Assembly: GCF_004340785.1 (NCBI RefSeq)
Contig: NZ_SLXS01000002.1
Coordinates: 620,001-684,000 of the forward strand
From: Tumebacillus sp. BK434
GTDB lineage: Bacteria; Bacillota; Bacilli; Tumebacillales; Tumebacillaceae
Direction: 5' to 3'
DNA length: 64,000 nucleotides
Positions 22,489 to 30,876 of this stretch are shown piece by piece. The notes under the pieces were generated by a model. The model was not told the DNA's origin, ran no database searches, and was given only the letters and a program-made list of their open reading frames with translations. Both the position numbers and the translations under genes were made by a program. Position 1 is the stretch's first letter. Each line of letters opens with the position of its first letter.

Positions 22489-22869
22489 TTATTGTGCCGC
22501 TTCGATCCATCTCCTTACCAGTTCAGCGATCTGCTCTTCCTTGGCCTGCACGTCCTCCATGCTGGTCAATTTCAAGATCGCGCGGTCGTTCGCAGCCCAT
22601 TCGAGCAGCCCGGTGGTGTCTTCGATCAACGGTGCTTGAAGCGGCGGTTGTTTTGCTTTGGCTCCGCAGTGGAAGATCAGGCGGAAGAAGCCTTTCCCTT
22701 GCAGGTTGAACGTGACCCGGTCTTCCTGTTGAAAACAGAAGCTGGGCGCGTTCCATTTGATCTGTTCGGTGATCCGGGAATCGGTGCGGAGAATGATCTG
22801 CCGCACCGCTTCGATCTCCGGTTTGAGCGGGTGGTTGAGCTGCTGCATGAACTGTTCAACGGGCGTCAT
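22489..22869 (-). CDS. DUF1801 family protein
   Basis: A 126-residue protein with the DUF1801 (YdhG-like) pattern: an N-terminal helix, ITEQIKWNAPSFCF, then a beta-rich part with FHCGAKAK and a C-terminal helix. The start ATG at 22869 overlaps the stop of the upstream adaA gene by four bases (ATGA), so the two are translationally coupled. Function of the family is poorly known; the fold resembles a small ligand-binding domain. Upstream in-frame codons only read adaA in another frame. It is the last gene of the operon reading right to left. Confidence 0.85.
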   Translation of the reverse strand: MTPVEQFMQQLNHPLKPEIEAVRQIILRTDSRITEQIKWNAPSFCFQQEDRVTFNLQGKGFFRLIFHCGAKAKQPPLQAPLIEDTTGLLEWAANDRAILKLTSMEDVQAKEEQIAELVRRWIEAAQ

Positions 22870-23429
22870 GGCACGCGATGCTCCTTTCGGTATTCGCTGG
22901 GCGAGCAGTGCTTGATCCGGCGAAAGACTTTGTAAAAGTTGGACGGGCTCTGGAAGCCGACTTCGTAGCAGATTTCCAGATTGGTGAGGCCGGTGGTGGC
23001 GATCAGGAAGGCCGCTTTGTCCACGCGGTATTTTTCCAAATAGGCGCGGGGCGTTTCGGAAGTCAGCCGTTTGAACAGCCGCTCCAGATAGTAGGGACTG
23101 GCTCCGACATGTGCTGCGATGTCCTGCAGGACCAGCTTTTGTTTGTAGTGATCGACCAGAAAGGCCATGGCGCTGGTGATCAGCGCCATCTGCGGGGTCT
23201 GGTCGCGGGTCGGCTGGCAGCGTTTGCAGGGGCGGTACCCGGCTGCTTCGACGTCGGGCACGGTGTAGTAAAACTGCACGTTTTCCGGTTTGGGTTTGCG
23301 GGCTTTGCAGGAAGGGCGGCAAAAGATCCTGGTCGTTTTCACAGCTGTAAAGAACAGGCCGTCATAGCGGCTGTCACACGCGATGATCTTCTCCCACATC
23401 TCTGCAAAGGACAAGCTGAGCGTTTTCAT
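22866..23429 (-). CDS. adaA: AdaA-type methylphosphotriester-sensing AraC regulator
   Basis: The 187-residue protein has an Ada N-terminal metal-binding domain with Cys37, Cys41, Cys68 and Cys71 (CRPSC ... PCKRC) and a C-terminal AraC helix-turn-helix (VLQDIAAHVGASPYYLERLFKR). In Bacillus AdaA takes methyl groups from DNA phosphotriesters onto the N-terminal cysteine and then activates the adaptive response. The partner methyltransferase AdaB (O6-methylguanine) is not next to it here; instead a DUF1801 gene is coupled downstream and a PEP-mutase-family gene lies 21 bases upstream. Autoregulation is likely but not visible. Confidence 0.92.
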   Translation of the reverse strand: MKTLSLSFAEMWEKIIACDSRYDGLFFTAVKTTRIFCRPSCKARKPKPENVQFYYTVPDVEAAGYRPCKRCQPTRDQTPQMALITSAMAFLVDHYKQKLVLQDIAAHVGASPYYLERLFKRLTSETPRAYLEKYRVDKAAFLIATTGLTNLEICYEVGFQSPSNFYKVFRRIKHCSPSEYRKEHRVP

Positions 23430-23450
23430 CTTCCTGCTGCACCTCCCGAT

Positions 23451-24218
23451 TTAGCGATAGAGCAGCGCGGTGTTCCGGCTCTCGAAGAGGGCGGAAGAGC
23501 ACGCTTCCATGTACAGGATCACCTTGTCGGAGAACGCATTGCCGAAGCTCAAGCGTTTGACACCGAGCTCCTGCAGGCGCTGGCAATCGGTCAACTCCGG
23601 CAGCGAAAGCAGATTCAGCGGCACATCGACAGCCGCTGCGACCGCGCGGATGTCATCCTCGTCCTGCAAGCCGGGCACGAAGACCCCGCTCGCTCCGGCT
23701 GCCGCATACGCTTGTGCGCGGAGGATCGTCTCGGCGAGCGGATCAGGCTTTTGCAAATAGGTGTCGATCCGGGCGTTCAGGTAGAAGCCGAAATAGCCGT
23801 TTTGATCCAGCGCCGTGCGGATGTTGTGCAAAAGGGCACTGTGCGCGGTGATCTCGCGCAGCCCCGGTTCCTGTTTCCAAGAGTCTTCTAAATTGATGCC
23901 GGCAACTCCTGCCTCTGCGGCTTGGAGCACGTTGGCGACGATCTCTTGCGGGTCTTCCGAATAGCCGGCTTCGAGGTCAGCGGTGACCGGAATTTTCACA
24001 TGCTCCACAATTTGTTTGACGACAGCAAGATTGTCTGCAAAACGGATCTGTTCGCTGTCTTGCCGGCCCAGGCTGTTCGCGATGCCCCAACTGGTCGTCC
24101 CGATCGCCGGAAAGCCGGCTTTCTCCAATGCCAAAGCGGACAGCAAGTCCCAAGCGTTGCCTAAAAAAAGAAGATCGCTGCCTGTATGCAGGTCGTGAAA
24201 TCGCTGTATGTTGTTCAT
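23451..24218 (-). CDS. Isocitrate lyase / PEP mutase family protein
   Basis: A 255-residue TIM-barrel protein of the ICL/PEP mutase superfamily. Recognisable segments are AIGTTSWGIANSLGRQD, the metal-binding PVTADLEAGYSED, and AGINLEDS. It lacks the KKCGH motif of true isocitrate lyases, so it is one of the small members such as oxaloacetate-decarboxylase-like or carboxyphosphonoenolpyruvate-type enzymes; the substrate cannot be told. Ribosome binding site GGGGGC is upstream. It is probably the first gene of an operon with adaA and the DUF1801 gene. Whether it takes part in alkylation resistance is unknown. Confidence 0.8.
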   Translation of the reverse strand: MNNIQRFHDLHTGSDLLFLGNAWDLLSALALEKAGFPAIGTTSWGIANSLGRQDSEQIRFADNLAVVKQIVEHVKIPVTADLEAGYSEDPQEIVANVLQAAEAGVAGINLEDSWKQEPGLREITAHSALLHNIRTALDQNGYFGFYLNARIDTYLQKPDPLAETILRAQAYAAAGASGVFVPGLQDEDDIRAVAAAVDVPLNLLSLPELTDCQRLQELGVKRLSFGNAFSDKVILYMEACSSALFESRNTALLYR

Positions 24219-24355
24219 GTTTTCTGCCCCCTGAAATGTGATGCCCTCACTATATCAAGGGTGACAGACGAAAATCGTCCTCGATCTTGCTCTTCTAATC
24301 GAGATCGGGCAGGCTCGAGATTCCTTTCCTTTATTATGCAACAGGCGCGAGGGAT

Positions 24356-24385
24356 TTGACAAAAGTGCGGGAGGCTGGATATACT
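24356..24385 (+). promoter_or_regulatory. Promoter of the DUF6530-MFS operon
   Basis: Consensus TTGACA, 18-bp spacer, TATACT. It is followed at once by the tandem palindromes at 24390-24420. Confidence 0.7.
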
Positions 24386-24389
24386 GACA

Positions 24390-24420
24390 TCAGTAATTCA
24401 CTAAATCAGTAATTTACTGA
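24390..24420. promoter_or_regulatory. Tandem operator-like palindromes
   Basis: TCAGTAATTTACTGA (24406-24420) is a perfect 15-bp palindrome; TCAGTAATTCACTAA (24390-24404) is a near copy 16 bp upstream. The pair covers the transcription start region, as expected of TetR- or MarR-type repressor sites. No such repressor gene is adjacent. Confidence 0.6.
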
Positions 24421-24440
24421 ATGTGACGGAGGAGAAAAAG

Positions 24441-24941
24441 ATGGAAACCAACAACGAGAAAATGCCGATCCCGACCACGCTCAAGCATAAGCCGGTCGTG
24501 GTCGCGGAGGACTATCAACGAGTGGACGGGCGCTATGCACCGGTGTCGGATGCCAAGGGTCTGTCGGTCGGTTTGGCGCAGTGGAATGACCGCGGCAAGG
24601 TGGAGATCTCGGCCAAAGTCTGGCGGCACACCAGCGGAAAATGGTCCCGGCAGTCGGAGGAGTTGCCCTTGCATCGCGTGCTGGATCTGGCGATTCTGGT
24701 CTGCCGAACGATGCAGCATTTCCGCGAGGCGTATCGCTATGAACACCTGTATGATCCCCAAAATCCGGTCATCGACCGCGTGGGTCTGCAAGGCGCAGCG
24801 ATGACGGTGGAAGTCTGCACCGACAACGAGCGGATTCGGGAAGACATCAAGCTGTTCAGCCAGGCGCTCAGCGAAGATGATGAGTTGAACGGGGAGCGTT
24901 TGCGCATGCTGTCGAGCATTTTGAAAGAGATGGGTTACTAA
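24441..24941 (+). CDS. DUF6530 family protein
   Basis: A 166-residue soluble protein that resembles the DUF6530 family of Bacillales: PTTLKHKPVVVAEDYQRVDG, SDAKGLSVGLAQWNDRGKVE and AKVWRHTSGKWSRQSEELPLHR. Function is unknown. ATG 24441 has CGGAGGAG upstream. It lies 27 bases before an MFS exporter and shares its promoter and operator pair, so it is probably induced together with the exporter. The family name is recalled from sequence pattern. Confidence 0.7.
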   Translation: METNNEKMPIPTTLKHKPVVVAEDYQRVDGRYAPVSDAKGLSVGLAQWNDRGKVEISAKVWRHTSGKWSRQSEELPLHRVLDLAILVCRTMQHFREAYRYEHLYDPQNPVIDRVGLQGAAMTVEVCTDNERIREDIKLFSQALSEDDELNGERLRMLSSILKEMGY

Positions 24942-24968
24942 GGAGAACAGAATGGGGAGAAAGCGGAG

Positions 24969-26156
24969 ATGTTTGCCAATCGGTATGTTCGTACGGTCGT
25001 GTTATCCAGAGTGCTGCTGCAGCTCGGGATATGGATAAGGAATTTTGCCATTTTGCTGTATATCACCGATGTGACGCAGAACGATGCGTTTTATGTTTCG
25101 ATGATCTCGGTCGTGGAATACGCGCCGATCTTCCTGTTTGCGATCATCGCCGGCACGTTTGCCGACCGCTGGCAGCCGAAGCGAACGATGGTCTGGAGCG
25201 ACCTGCTGTCGGCCGTTTCGGTGGCGGTGGTGCTGCTCGTGCTGCAGCAGGGGGTTTGGCTGGCGCTGCTCTTGGGTACGTTCGTCTCAGCGAGCCTGTC
25301 CCAATTTTCCCAGCCGTCGGCGACCAAGCTGTTCAAAATGAATGTGCCGGCAGAGCAGTTGCAAGGCGTGATGGCGATGTTTCAGTCGTTGATCGCGATC
25401 TTTATGGTGATCGGGCCGGTCATCGGGACGTTTCTGTATCTGGAGTATGGCATTGAGACGTCGCTTCTCTTGACCTGTCTGTTGTTCGTGGGCTCGGGCG
25501 TGATCTTGATGTTCCTGCCGCGCGACGTGGAGGAGCGGCAGGGGCAGGCGAGGGCGGGCTTTTTGGCCGAGATGGCGGAAGGCATTCGCTACATCGGCCG
25601 GAACCGCGCGCTGCGGGCGCTCGGCGCCACGTTTTCGGTGTCCGGGCTGGCGGCCGGGCTGATCACGCCGCTCTTGCTGTTCGTGACGATGGAGAAGCTC
25701 GGGCAGGATAAGCAGTTCCTGCAATGGCTGATGATGGCCAACGGAGCTGCCATGCTGGTCGGCGGCGCGCTGATCATGACCTTCGCGCGCAAGGTCAAGC
25801 CGCAAGCGCTGCTGATGACCGGACTGCTGGTCAGCGCGGTCTGCACGATCGGAGCGGGGACTTCCACGCTCCTGCCGCTGAGCTTTGCGTTGCAGATCAT
25901 CGGCGGCTTGGTGTACCCGTGCATCCAAGTCGGCATCCAGACCCTGCTCATGCAAAATACCGAAGCCGCCATGATGGGCCGCGTCGGCGGTGCGATCACC
26001 CCGATCTTCATGGGCATGATGGTGCTCGGGATGTCGTTTGCCGGGTATTTGAAAGATCTGATTTCGTTGGAAGCGGTCTATGCGATCAGCGCCAGCCTGC
26101 TGGTGATCGGGGCGATGCTGCTGGTGCCGCTGTTACAAGCGCGGCCGACTGAATAA
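24969..26156 (+). CDS. MFS transporter, drug-exporter type
   Basis: The 395-residue protein has twelve predicted membrane helices and an MFS motif A-like loop (GTFADRWQPKRTM) between helices 2 and 3. It resembles macrolide/multidrug exporters of the MFS_3 (enterobactin/MefA-like) group. Substrate unknown. It follows the DUF6530 gene in one operon behind tandem repressor-type palindromes, which suits inducible drug efflux. Its 3' end overlaps by 24 bases the convergent, frameshifted membrane-protein gene. Confidence 0.85.
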   Translation: MFANRYVRTVVLSRVLLQLGIWIRNFAILLYITDVTQNDAFYVSMISVVEYAPIFLFAIIAGTFADRWQPKRTMVWSDLLSAVSVAVVLLVLQQGVWLALLLGTFVSASLSQFSQPSATKLFKMNVPAEQLQGVMAMFQSLIAIFMVIGPVIGTFLYLEYGIETSLLLTCLLFVGSGVILMFLPRDVEERQGQARAGFLAEMAEGIRYIGRNRALRALGATFSVSGLAAGLITPLLLFVTMEKLGQDKQFLQWLMMANGAAMLVGGALIMTFARKVKPQALLMTGLLVSAVCTIGAGTSTLLPLSFALQIIGGLVYPCIQVGIQTLLMQNTEAAMMGRVGGAITPIFMGMMVLGMSFAGYLKDLISLEAVYAISASLLVIGAMLLVPLLQARPTE

Positions 26157-26542
26157 TTTGGCACCGGCAAGAGTGAGCAGGGAGACGTGATAAAAGAGCA
26201 GCGAGCCTGCCGCGCCATACAAGAGAAAAAATCCGAATCCTTCCAGCCGTTCTCCCCAAGGCGCCTCCCAAGCCACCACCAGCATGAAGATAACAATAGC
26301 AGGAACGGCTGCCAGCACGTACAGGACAACTGGAAGAAGTAGCTGGCAAGCGGTGACGTGACATGTCTTTGGGAAGCAATCCGGTCGATCAGCAGAGATA
26401 GCGGAATGCCGAGCAGAAACAGACTGGAAAAAGACCACGTATACGAATTCGCCTCCGATTGCGGCTCCAACGAACCCGGAATGGCCAACACTGTGCATAA
26501 AAGGATGGTGGATAGCAGTGCGGTGATGATTTTCTGAAGCAT
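26133..26542 (-). pseudogene. Small four-helix membrane protein gene interrupted by a frameshift
   Basis: A perfect ribosome binding site (AAGGAGGT) precedes ATG at 26542. The first frame encodes two hydrophobic helices (MLQKIITALLSTILLC ..., FLLGIPLSLLID) up to about 26330. There the hydrophobic reading passes to another frame (LPVVLYVLAAVPAIVIFML ..., FGFFLLYGAAGSLLFYH) that ends at 26133. Joined, they would make a protein of about 135 residues with four helices. Either a one- or two-base indel broke the gene or the base call is wrong. The 3' end overlaps the MFS gene. No family recognised. Confidence 0.6.
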
Positions 26543-26702
26543 CCAGTTGCACCTCCTTGTTTTCTTTCACAGTTGCGTTTCCAGAGGCACCACAAGCACT
26601 CCAAACGCACAAATGGATAGAAAATTATACCACAGCTGGTGTATGGAGGATAGATCGATGGCGAACGCTACTCCTATCAACCGCTGGTCAGGAGGCGTAG
26701 TT

Positions 26703-27533
26703 ATGGAGATGCAGGAAAATCGGTACTTGCAGCAGTTAGCCAATCTCAATCCGATCGCGTCGGTGCATGAAGTGCTGCCCGATCTGGTGATGCTGCGCAC
26801 GGCGATTGCCAACGTCTGTCTGGTCGGGGAGCCGGGCCGGGCAGATTGGGTGCTGGTCGACGCCGGGGTGCATTTTTTCGGAGGGCGGATCGCCGAGACG
26901 GCCGAAGAGCTGTTTCGGAGACCGCCGCAAGCGATCGTGTTGACCCACGGGCATTTCGATCATGTCGGGTCGCTTCAAGAGCTGATCGAGCGCTGGGATG
27001 TGCCGGTCTACGCGCATGAGCTAGAACTGCCGTATTTGACCGGGCAGGACAACTATGTTGAGCCCGACCCGACGGTCGGCGGCGGGCTGATGGCGCGGAT
27101 GTCGTTTCTGTACCCGAACGAAGGCATCGACTTGGGGGATCGCGTGCAGGCATTGCCCGCCGATCACAGCGTGCCGGGCATGCCGGGCTGGCAGTGGGTC
27201 CACACGCCGGGACACACGGTCGGCCACGTCTCGTTGTTCCGTGAGCAGGACCGGGCGCTGATCGCCGGCGACGCGTTCATCACCACCCGGCAGGAGTCGG
27301 CGCTGGCGGTGATCTTGCAGGAGCTGGACGTGCACGGGCCGCCCGCGTATTTTACCCCGGACTGGGCGGCGGCGTGGGACTCGGTGCAGCGGCTGGCGGC
27401 GCTTAAGCCGCAGTATGCCGTGACCGGGCACGGACTGCCGCTGGCAGGTGCGCAACTGCAGCAGGGCTTGGAAAAACTGGCCCGGGAGTTCGACACGCTG
27501 GCGATTCCGAAGCACGGACGGTATGTGCAGTAA
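26703..27533 (+). CDS. Metallo-beta-lactamase-fold hydrolase
   Basis: This 276-residue protein has the MBL zinc motif THGHFDH, then TPGHTVGHV, AGDAF and TGHG near the C-terminus, in the right order and spacing. It belongs to the glyoxalase II/YmaE-like branch of hydrolases whose substrates are thioesters or lactones; the exact one is unknown. ATG 26703 has CAGGAGGCG upstream; an in-frame ATG at 26658 with GGAGGA is a credible alternative adding 15 unconserved residues. The gene stands alone. Confidence 0.85.
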   Translation: MEMQENRYLQQLANLNPIASVHEVLPDLVMLRTAIANVCLVGEPGRADWVLVDAGVHFFGGRIAETAEELFRRPPQAIVLTHGHFDHVGSLQELIERWDVPVYAHELELPYLTGQDNYVEPDPTVGGGLMARMSFLYPNEGIDLGDRVQALPADHSVPGMPGWQWVHTPGHTVGHVSLFREQDRALIAGDAFITTRQESALAVILQELDVHGPPAYFTPDWAAAWDSVQRLAALKPQYAVTGHGLPLAGAQLQQGLEKLAREFDTLAIPKHGRYVQ

Positions 27534-27587
27534 GCCTCGTTCCTATGCACAAGAAGCGGATCTCCTGCCGAAATCTAAAGTCGCACA

Positions 27588-27596
27588 TGCTACAAT
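27588..27596 (+). promoter_or_regulatory. Extended -10 element before the YkqA-like gene
   Basis: TGCTACAAT, with no good -35; located 32 bases before the start codon. Confidence 0.45.
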
Positions 27597-27628
27597 AGAA
27601 GAAAGAAAAGCAGGGGAGGCGAAGCGGC

Positions 27629-28441
27629 ATGGCAGAGACGGTTTTTGTGTATGGAGACTTCGAGCAGGCGGGCGTGCGCGTTGCGGAGCAGAGCTGGATC
27701 GAAGGCACACTGTGGGATACGGGGAAAGGGTACCCGGCAGCCAGCCTCGGTACGGGCGGCCAGCGCGTGTACGGTTCGCTGTATGAGCTGGAGCCAGCGG
27801 AGTTGGCGCAGTGGGAGGCGCTGGCCGGGCAGCGCGGACTGTCCCGCCAAACGGTACAGGCGGAGACGGATCGCGGAGCTGTTGCAGCGTTGGCATTTGT
27901 CCAGCTAGCGGAGGAGATACCGGACAGTTTTGCAAAAATCGAGCTGGGCGACTGGCACGTGCACCGCAAGATGAACAGCCTGCCTTTGCTGTACTTCGCC
28001 TACGCGTCCTGTCTCGATACGGAGCGCTTTCAGTTAGCGGGCGTCGACGGGCACTTTGCGGACATCGCGGGGCTCGGCGTGCTGCACGGGTATGCGCTGC
28101 GCTTTACGTACCTCGCCGGAGACGGCGCGGGGCGGGCCGATGTGGTCGAGGAAGGCGGAGCGGTGGAAGGCAAGGTGTATCGGATCGGGCAGGAAGCGCG
28201 CGACTATCTCTGGGTGCGGGAAGGCGTGTTGACTGCGGAGTACCGCCCGGCGTTCATCACGGTGGAGATGAACGGCGAGCTGCACGAAGCCTTGACTTTC
28301 CTCGTCGTGCACAAGGCGCCGGCCGACATCCCGCCGCCCGCGCATTATGTGACGGAGATTCTGCGCGGGGCGGACGGATTTGTGACGCCGGAGTATTTCG
28401 CGTTTTTGCAAAAGGTCACCGGACAGACGGGCGGGAGGTAG
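27629..28441 (+). CDS. Two-domain gamma-glutamylcyclotransferase-fold protein (YkqA-like)
   Basis: The 270-residue protein carries two GGCT-like domains in tandem. The first (residues 1 to about 100) starts VFVYGDF and contains GTLWDTGKGYPA. The second (about 118-260) starts LYFAYASCLDTERF. This layout matches Bacillus YkqA. Family members cleave gamma-glutamyl amides to 5-oxoproline or act on gamma-glutamylamines; the first domain begins YGDF instead of the common YGTL, so its activity is uncertain. Ribosome binding site GGGGAGGCG precedes the ATG. Confidence 0.8.
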   Translation: MAETVFVYGDFEQAGVRVAEQSWIEGTLWDTGKGYPAASLGTGGQRVYGSLYELEPAELAQWEALAGQRGLSRQTVQAETDRGAVAALAFVQLAEEIPDSFAKIELGDWHVHRKMNSLPLLYFAYASCLDTERFQLAGVDGHFADIAGLGVLHGYALRFTYLAGDGAGRADVVEEGGAVEGKVYRIGQEARDYLWVREGVLTAEYRPAFITVEMNGELHEALTFLVVHKAPADIPPPAHYVTEILRGADGFVTPEYFAFLQKVTGQTGGR

Positions 28442-28608
28442 GCTGCCGGCACCGTTCCTGCACGAGGCTTGGCAAGTTGGCGACAACGTTGGCCAGGTCT
28501 TTTTGCGCGCTGCGGGCGGAGGAGTTGACCCCCGTTTTCGATCTGGAGAAGCTCCCATCCGGCCCGGTGACATGGGACGAAAAAGTGCTTCGTGGGCGCT
28601 TGGCGATG

Positions 28609-28617
28609 TGATAAAAT
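28609..28617 (+). promoter_or_regulatory. Extended -10 promoter of the GNAT gene
   Basis: TGATAAAAT is an extended -10 element. It includes the in-frame ATG at 28616, which argues that translation starts downstream at TTG 28643. Confidence 0.55.
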
Positions 28618-28642
28618 GGAAAAAACAGCTGGAGGTGCCAAG

Positions 28643-29203
28643 TTGAACGTTGAGGTAAAGAAGCTGACTCCTGATCTGGCGGAGTCGTTTTTGCACTTTT
28701 TTGATCATGTGGCGTTTCAGGACAATGAGCGCTGGGCGTCCTGCTACTGCTATTTTTACCGCCGTGAGTGGGCGGACGGGGAATGGGACGGGCGCAGCGC
28801 CGAGGAAAATCGGGAAGCTGCCGTACAGTGGATCAAGGCCAACGGGCTGAACGGCTATCTGGCCTTCGCCGACGGCGAACCGGTCGGGTGGTGCCATGCC
28901 AACGATGCGCAAAACGTGGTCAAAAGCGCGGATGTCATGCGGGAGCCCGAGGCGAAGACGGGCGTGTTTGTCTGTTTCATCGTCGCACCGGACCAGCGCG
29001 GGAAAGGCATCGCCACGGCGCTTTTGCGCGCGGCGTGTGCAGGTTTTAAGGCGGAAGGCTATCAATATGTCGAAGGCTATCCGAACAAGCGGGGCGAGAC
29101 GGTGCAGGATCATTACCACGGCCCCTTTTCGATGTATGAGGAAAATGGTTTTGAAGTGGCAGAAGATTGCGAAGACCGCGTTGTAATGCGGAAAACACTG
29201 TAA
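28643..29203 (+). CDS. GNAT family N-acetyltransferase
   Basis: A 186-residue GNAT protein. The acetyl-CoA loop is VFVCFIVAPDQRGKGIATALLR, and the C-terminal ENGFEVAED fits the family. The middle has the GEPVGWCHAND strand. I chose TTG at 28643 because GGAGGTG lies 5-6 bases upstream and the upstream ATG falls inside the promoter -10. The substrate is unknown. A PH-domain membrane protein gene follows 28 bases downstream and may be co-transcribed. Confidence 0.82.
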   Translation: MNVEVKKLTPDLAESFLHFFDHVAFQDNERWASCYCYFYRREWADGEWDGRSAEENREAAVQWIKANGLNGYLAFADGEPVGWCHANDAQNVVKSADVMREPEAKTGVFVCFIVAPDQRGKGIATALLRAACAGFKAEGYQYVEGYPNKRGETVQDHYHGPFSMYEENGFEVAEDCEDRVVMRKTL

Positions 29204-29231
29204 GTGCTTGCAGGAGAAGGCAGGAGAAACC

Positions 29232-29630
29232 ATGAGATATCCCAGTAAAAAAGGACCATTTATCTATCTGTTCTTCGGCGGAACGCTGCTGTTCCTGCTG
29301 GTCGTGGCCGGCATTGCGATCCTCGACCGCGAGTGGCCGGCCATCGTGATCGTAGTGGCGACGATGGCGCTCATACTCTGGCTCTTTAACACCTATTATG
29401 AATTCCGTGAAAACGAGCTGTACATCAAAGGCGGCCCCTTCCGCTGGCGGATTCCGTACCAGCAGATCCGGTCGGTGCGTAAGACGAGAAGCATCATCTC
29501 CGGCCCGGCCTTGTCGCTCGACCGGATGGAGATCCGCTCCACTTACGACTCGGTGCTGATCTCGCCGGAGCGGGAGGCGGAGTTTCTCGCCGAGCTGAAG
29601 AAGCGCAGCCCGCAGCTGCGAACCGAATAG
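29232..29630 (+). CDS. PH-domain membrane protein (DUF1200/YyaB-like)
   Basis: A 132-residue protein with two membrane helices at residues about 12-32 and 38-58, followed by a bacterial PH domain (ENELYIKGGPFRWRIPYQQIRSVRKT). This arrangement fits the short YyaB-like PH domain proteins of Bacillales. Function unknown. ATG 29232 has GGCAGGAG upstream. A bidirectional terminator follows. Confidence 0.8.
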   Translation: MRYPSKKGPFIYLFFGGTLLFLLVVAGIAILDREWPAIVIVVATMALILWLFNTYYEFRENELYIKGGPFRWRIPYQQIRSVRKTRSIISGPALSLDRMEIRSTYDSVLISPEREAEFLAELKKRSPQLRTE

Positions 29631-29634
29631 CGAC

Positions 29635-29668
29635 ACAAAAAGCATCGGAGGCGCTCCGATGCTTTTTC
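29635..29668. terminator. Bidirectional terminator after the PH-domain gene
   Basis: Perfect 14-bp stem AAAAAGCATCGGAG/CTCCGATGCTTTTT with a 3-base loop. Confidence 0.9.
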
Positions 29669-29697
29669 CTTTCACGTGCAGCTTTCCCTCAACGAGG

Positions 29698-29922
29698 CTA
29701 GGCGGTGATCGTCAAATACAGCGCAAATGCGCCGATCATCAGCAGGCAGCCGCCCATCGCATAGCCGAACAGTTGCAGCCAGCGCGGCAGGAGCCGCAAG
29801 TTGACCTCCTTCATCGGCTCACCCATGACGCGCTGCATCAAGGCGAGGTCTTCATTCAGCGGTTCTTGCGGGATGATCGCCGGACGGGCCGGCTGTGTTT
29901 CGTGCAGTCGATTTGCTTCCAT
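29698..29922 (-). CDS. Small tail-anchored membrane protein, unknown
   Basis: The 74-residue protein has a soluble N-terminal half rich in Pro and Glu and one C-terminal hydrophobic helix (LFGYAMGGCLLMIGAFALYL), so it may be tail-anchored. ATG 29922 is preferred to ATG 29928 because GAGGAGG lies 7 bases before the former and touches the latter. It follows the YciI-like gene by 32 bases and may share its transcript. No family recognised. Confidence 0.65.
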   Translation of the reverse strand: MEANRLHETQPARPAIIPQEPLNEDLALMQRVMGEPMKEVNLRLLPRWLQLFGYAMGGCLLMIGAFALYLTITA

Positions 29923-29954
29923 GGTCATGCCTCCTCAGGAATGATGGGGGATGA

Positions 29955-30263
29955 TCAGTCTCTTCCTTTCAGCAGGGCGATGCCGTACGGGCGCACCGTG
30001 ACGGTCATCACGCCTTTGACGACGGCCGGGTCGTTGTTCGCGATCTCCTGCGCCTGTTCCGGCGAATCGGCATAAAAGATGCACAGGCCGAGCGGATCGT
30101 AATCTTGCGTGCGGCCGGCGATCACGAGCTGGTCCGCAGCGAGCAGCCGCTGCAGGTAGGCAAAATGATCACCGATCACCGCCTGCTCTGCGGGCGTAAG
30201 CGTTTCGGGCAGATCGGGGCGGGACGGGCGCAGCTGGTACAGATAAGCGGAACGCGGGGACAT
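29955..30263 (-). CDS. YciI-like protein
   Basis: A 102-residue ferredoxin-like alpha-beta protein of the YciI/YCII-related family: an N-terminal strand with YLYQLRPSRPD, a GDHFAYLQRLLAADQLVIAG segment carrying the conserved His, and a C-terminal FYADSPEQAQEIANNDPAV block. These dimers resemble muconolactone isomerases; catalytic role usually unproven. No strong ribosome binding site (GGTCGTCCCCC region) is seen, which lowers confidence in the exact start. Confidence 0.75.
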   Translation of the reverse strand: MSPRSAYLYQLRPSRPDLPETLTPAEQAVIGDHFAYLQRLLAADQLVIAGRTQDYDPLGLCIFYADSPEQAQEIANNDPAVVKGVMTVTVRPYGIALLKGRD

Positions 30264-30386
30264 AGGGGGACGACCTCCAGTGGTTTACATTGTTTGGTAA
30301 TTTCTATTATAGCAGAACCAACTGGGCTCCCGATACATATCCTGACGATGACTGCACCACGTTTTTCCCAGAAGGAGTCGATTCCG

Positions 30387-30833
30387 ATGCGAAACTATAT
30401 CGGCTGGATGTTGAGCAGCCTCTCGCGCAAACGCTGGAAACGCTTTTCGAGCGCGAAGTTTCAGGTGACCTTTGAGTATCCGCAGAACTGGATTCGGATC
30501 GAAGAGGAGCGCTATCAGGGCCGCGACGGCTGGTTCCAGGTCGCAGCAGCGGCCGGTGACGACGGATTGGAAGCGGTGTGCCAGCGCGAGGCTTACCATA
30601 AGTTCAAACCGTACGGCACCAAGCCCAAAATCAAAGCGGCGCGCCATTTCGGGCGGGACGCCTGCTACGTGTTTCCGGGTGAAGATCAGCCAAAGGAGAT
30701 GAAAGCACAGTCGGCGTTCATCGTCGAATATCCCGCCCCGGTCGAGATCGACAGACAGAAGTACCGCTATCTTGTGCTGTGGGCGGATGAAGAGCACATT
30801 CGCCATCTGGTCAGAACGCTCAGGTTTCGATAA
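30387..30833 (+). CDS. Conserved hypothetical protein (148 aa)
   Basis: The first 25 residues are basic with a short hydrophobic patch, followed by a soluble alpha-beta domain: FQVTFEYPQNWIRIEEERY, GRDGWFQVAAAAGDDGLEAVC, GRDACYVFPGEDQPKEM and YRYLVLWADEEHIRHLV. I recall similar domains at the end of Bacillus BlaR1-like or secreted proteins, but assign no function. AGAAGGAG stands 9 bases before ATG 30387. A bidirectional terminator follows. Confidence 0.7.
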   Translation: MRNYIGWMLSSLSRKRWKRFSSAKFQVTFEYPQNWIRIEEERYQGRDGWFQVAAAAGDDGLEAVCQREAYHKFKPYGTKPKIKAARHFGRDACYVFPGEDQPKEMKAQSAFIVEYPAPVEIDRQKYRYLVLWADEEHIRHLVRTLRFR

Positions 30834-30843
30834 TGCAAGCGCG

Positions 30844-30873
30844 AAAAAGCGCCGGAGCGATCCGGCGCTTTTG
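30844..30873. terminator. Bidirectional terminator
   Basis: AAAAGCGCCGGA/TCCGGCGCTTTT with loop GCGA, between convergent genes. Confidence 0.88.
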
Positions 30874-30876
30874 GCG

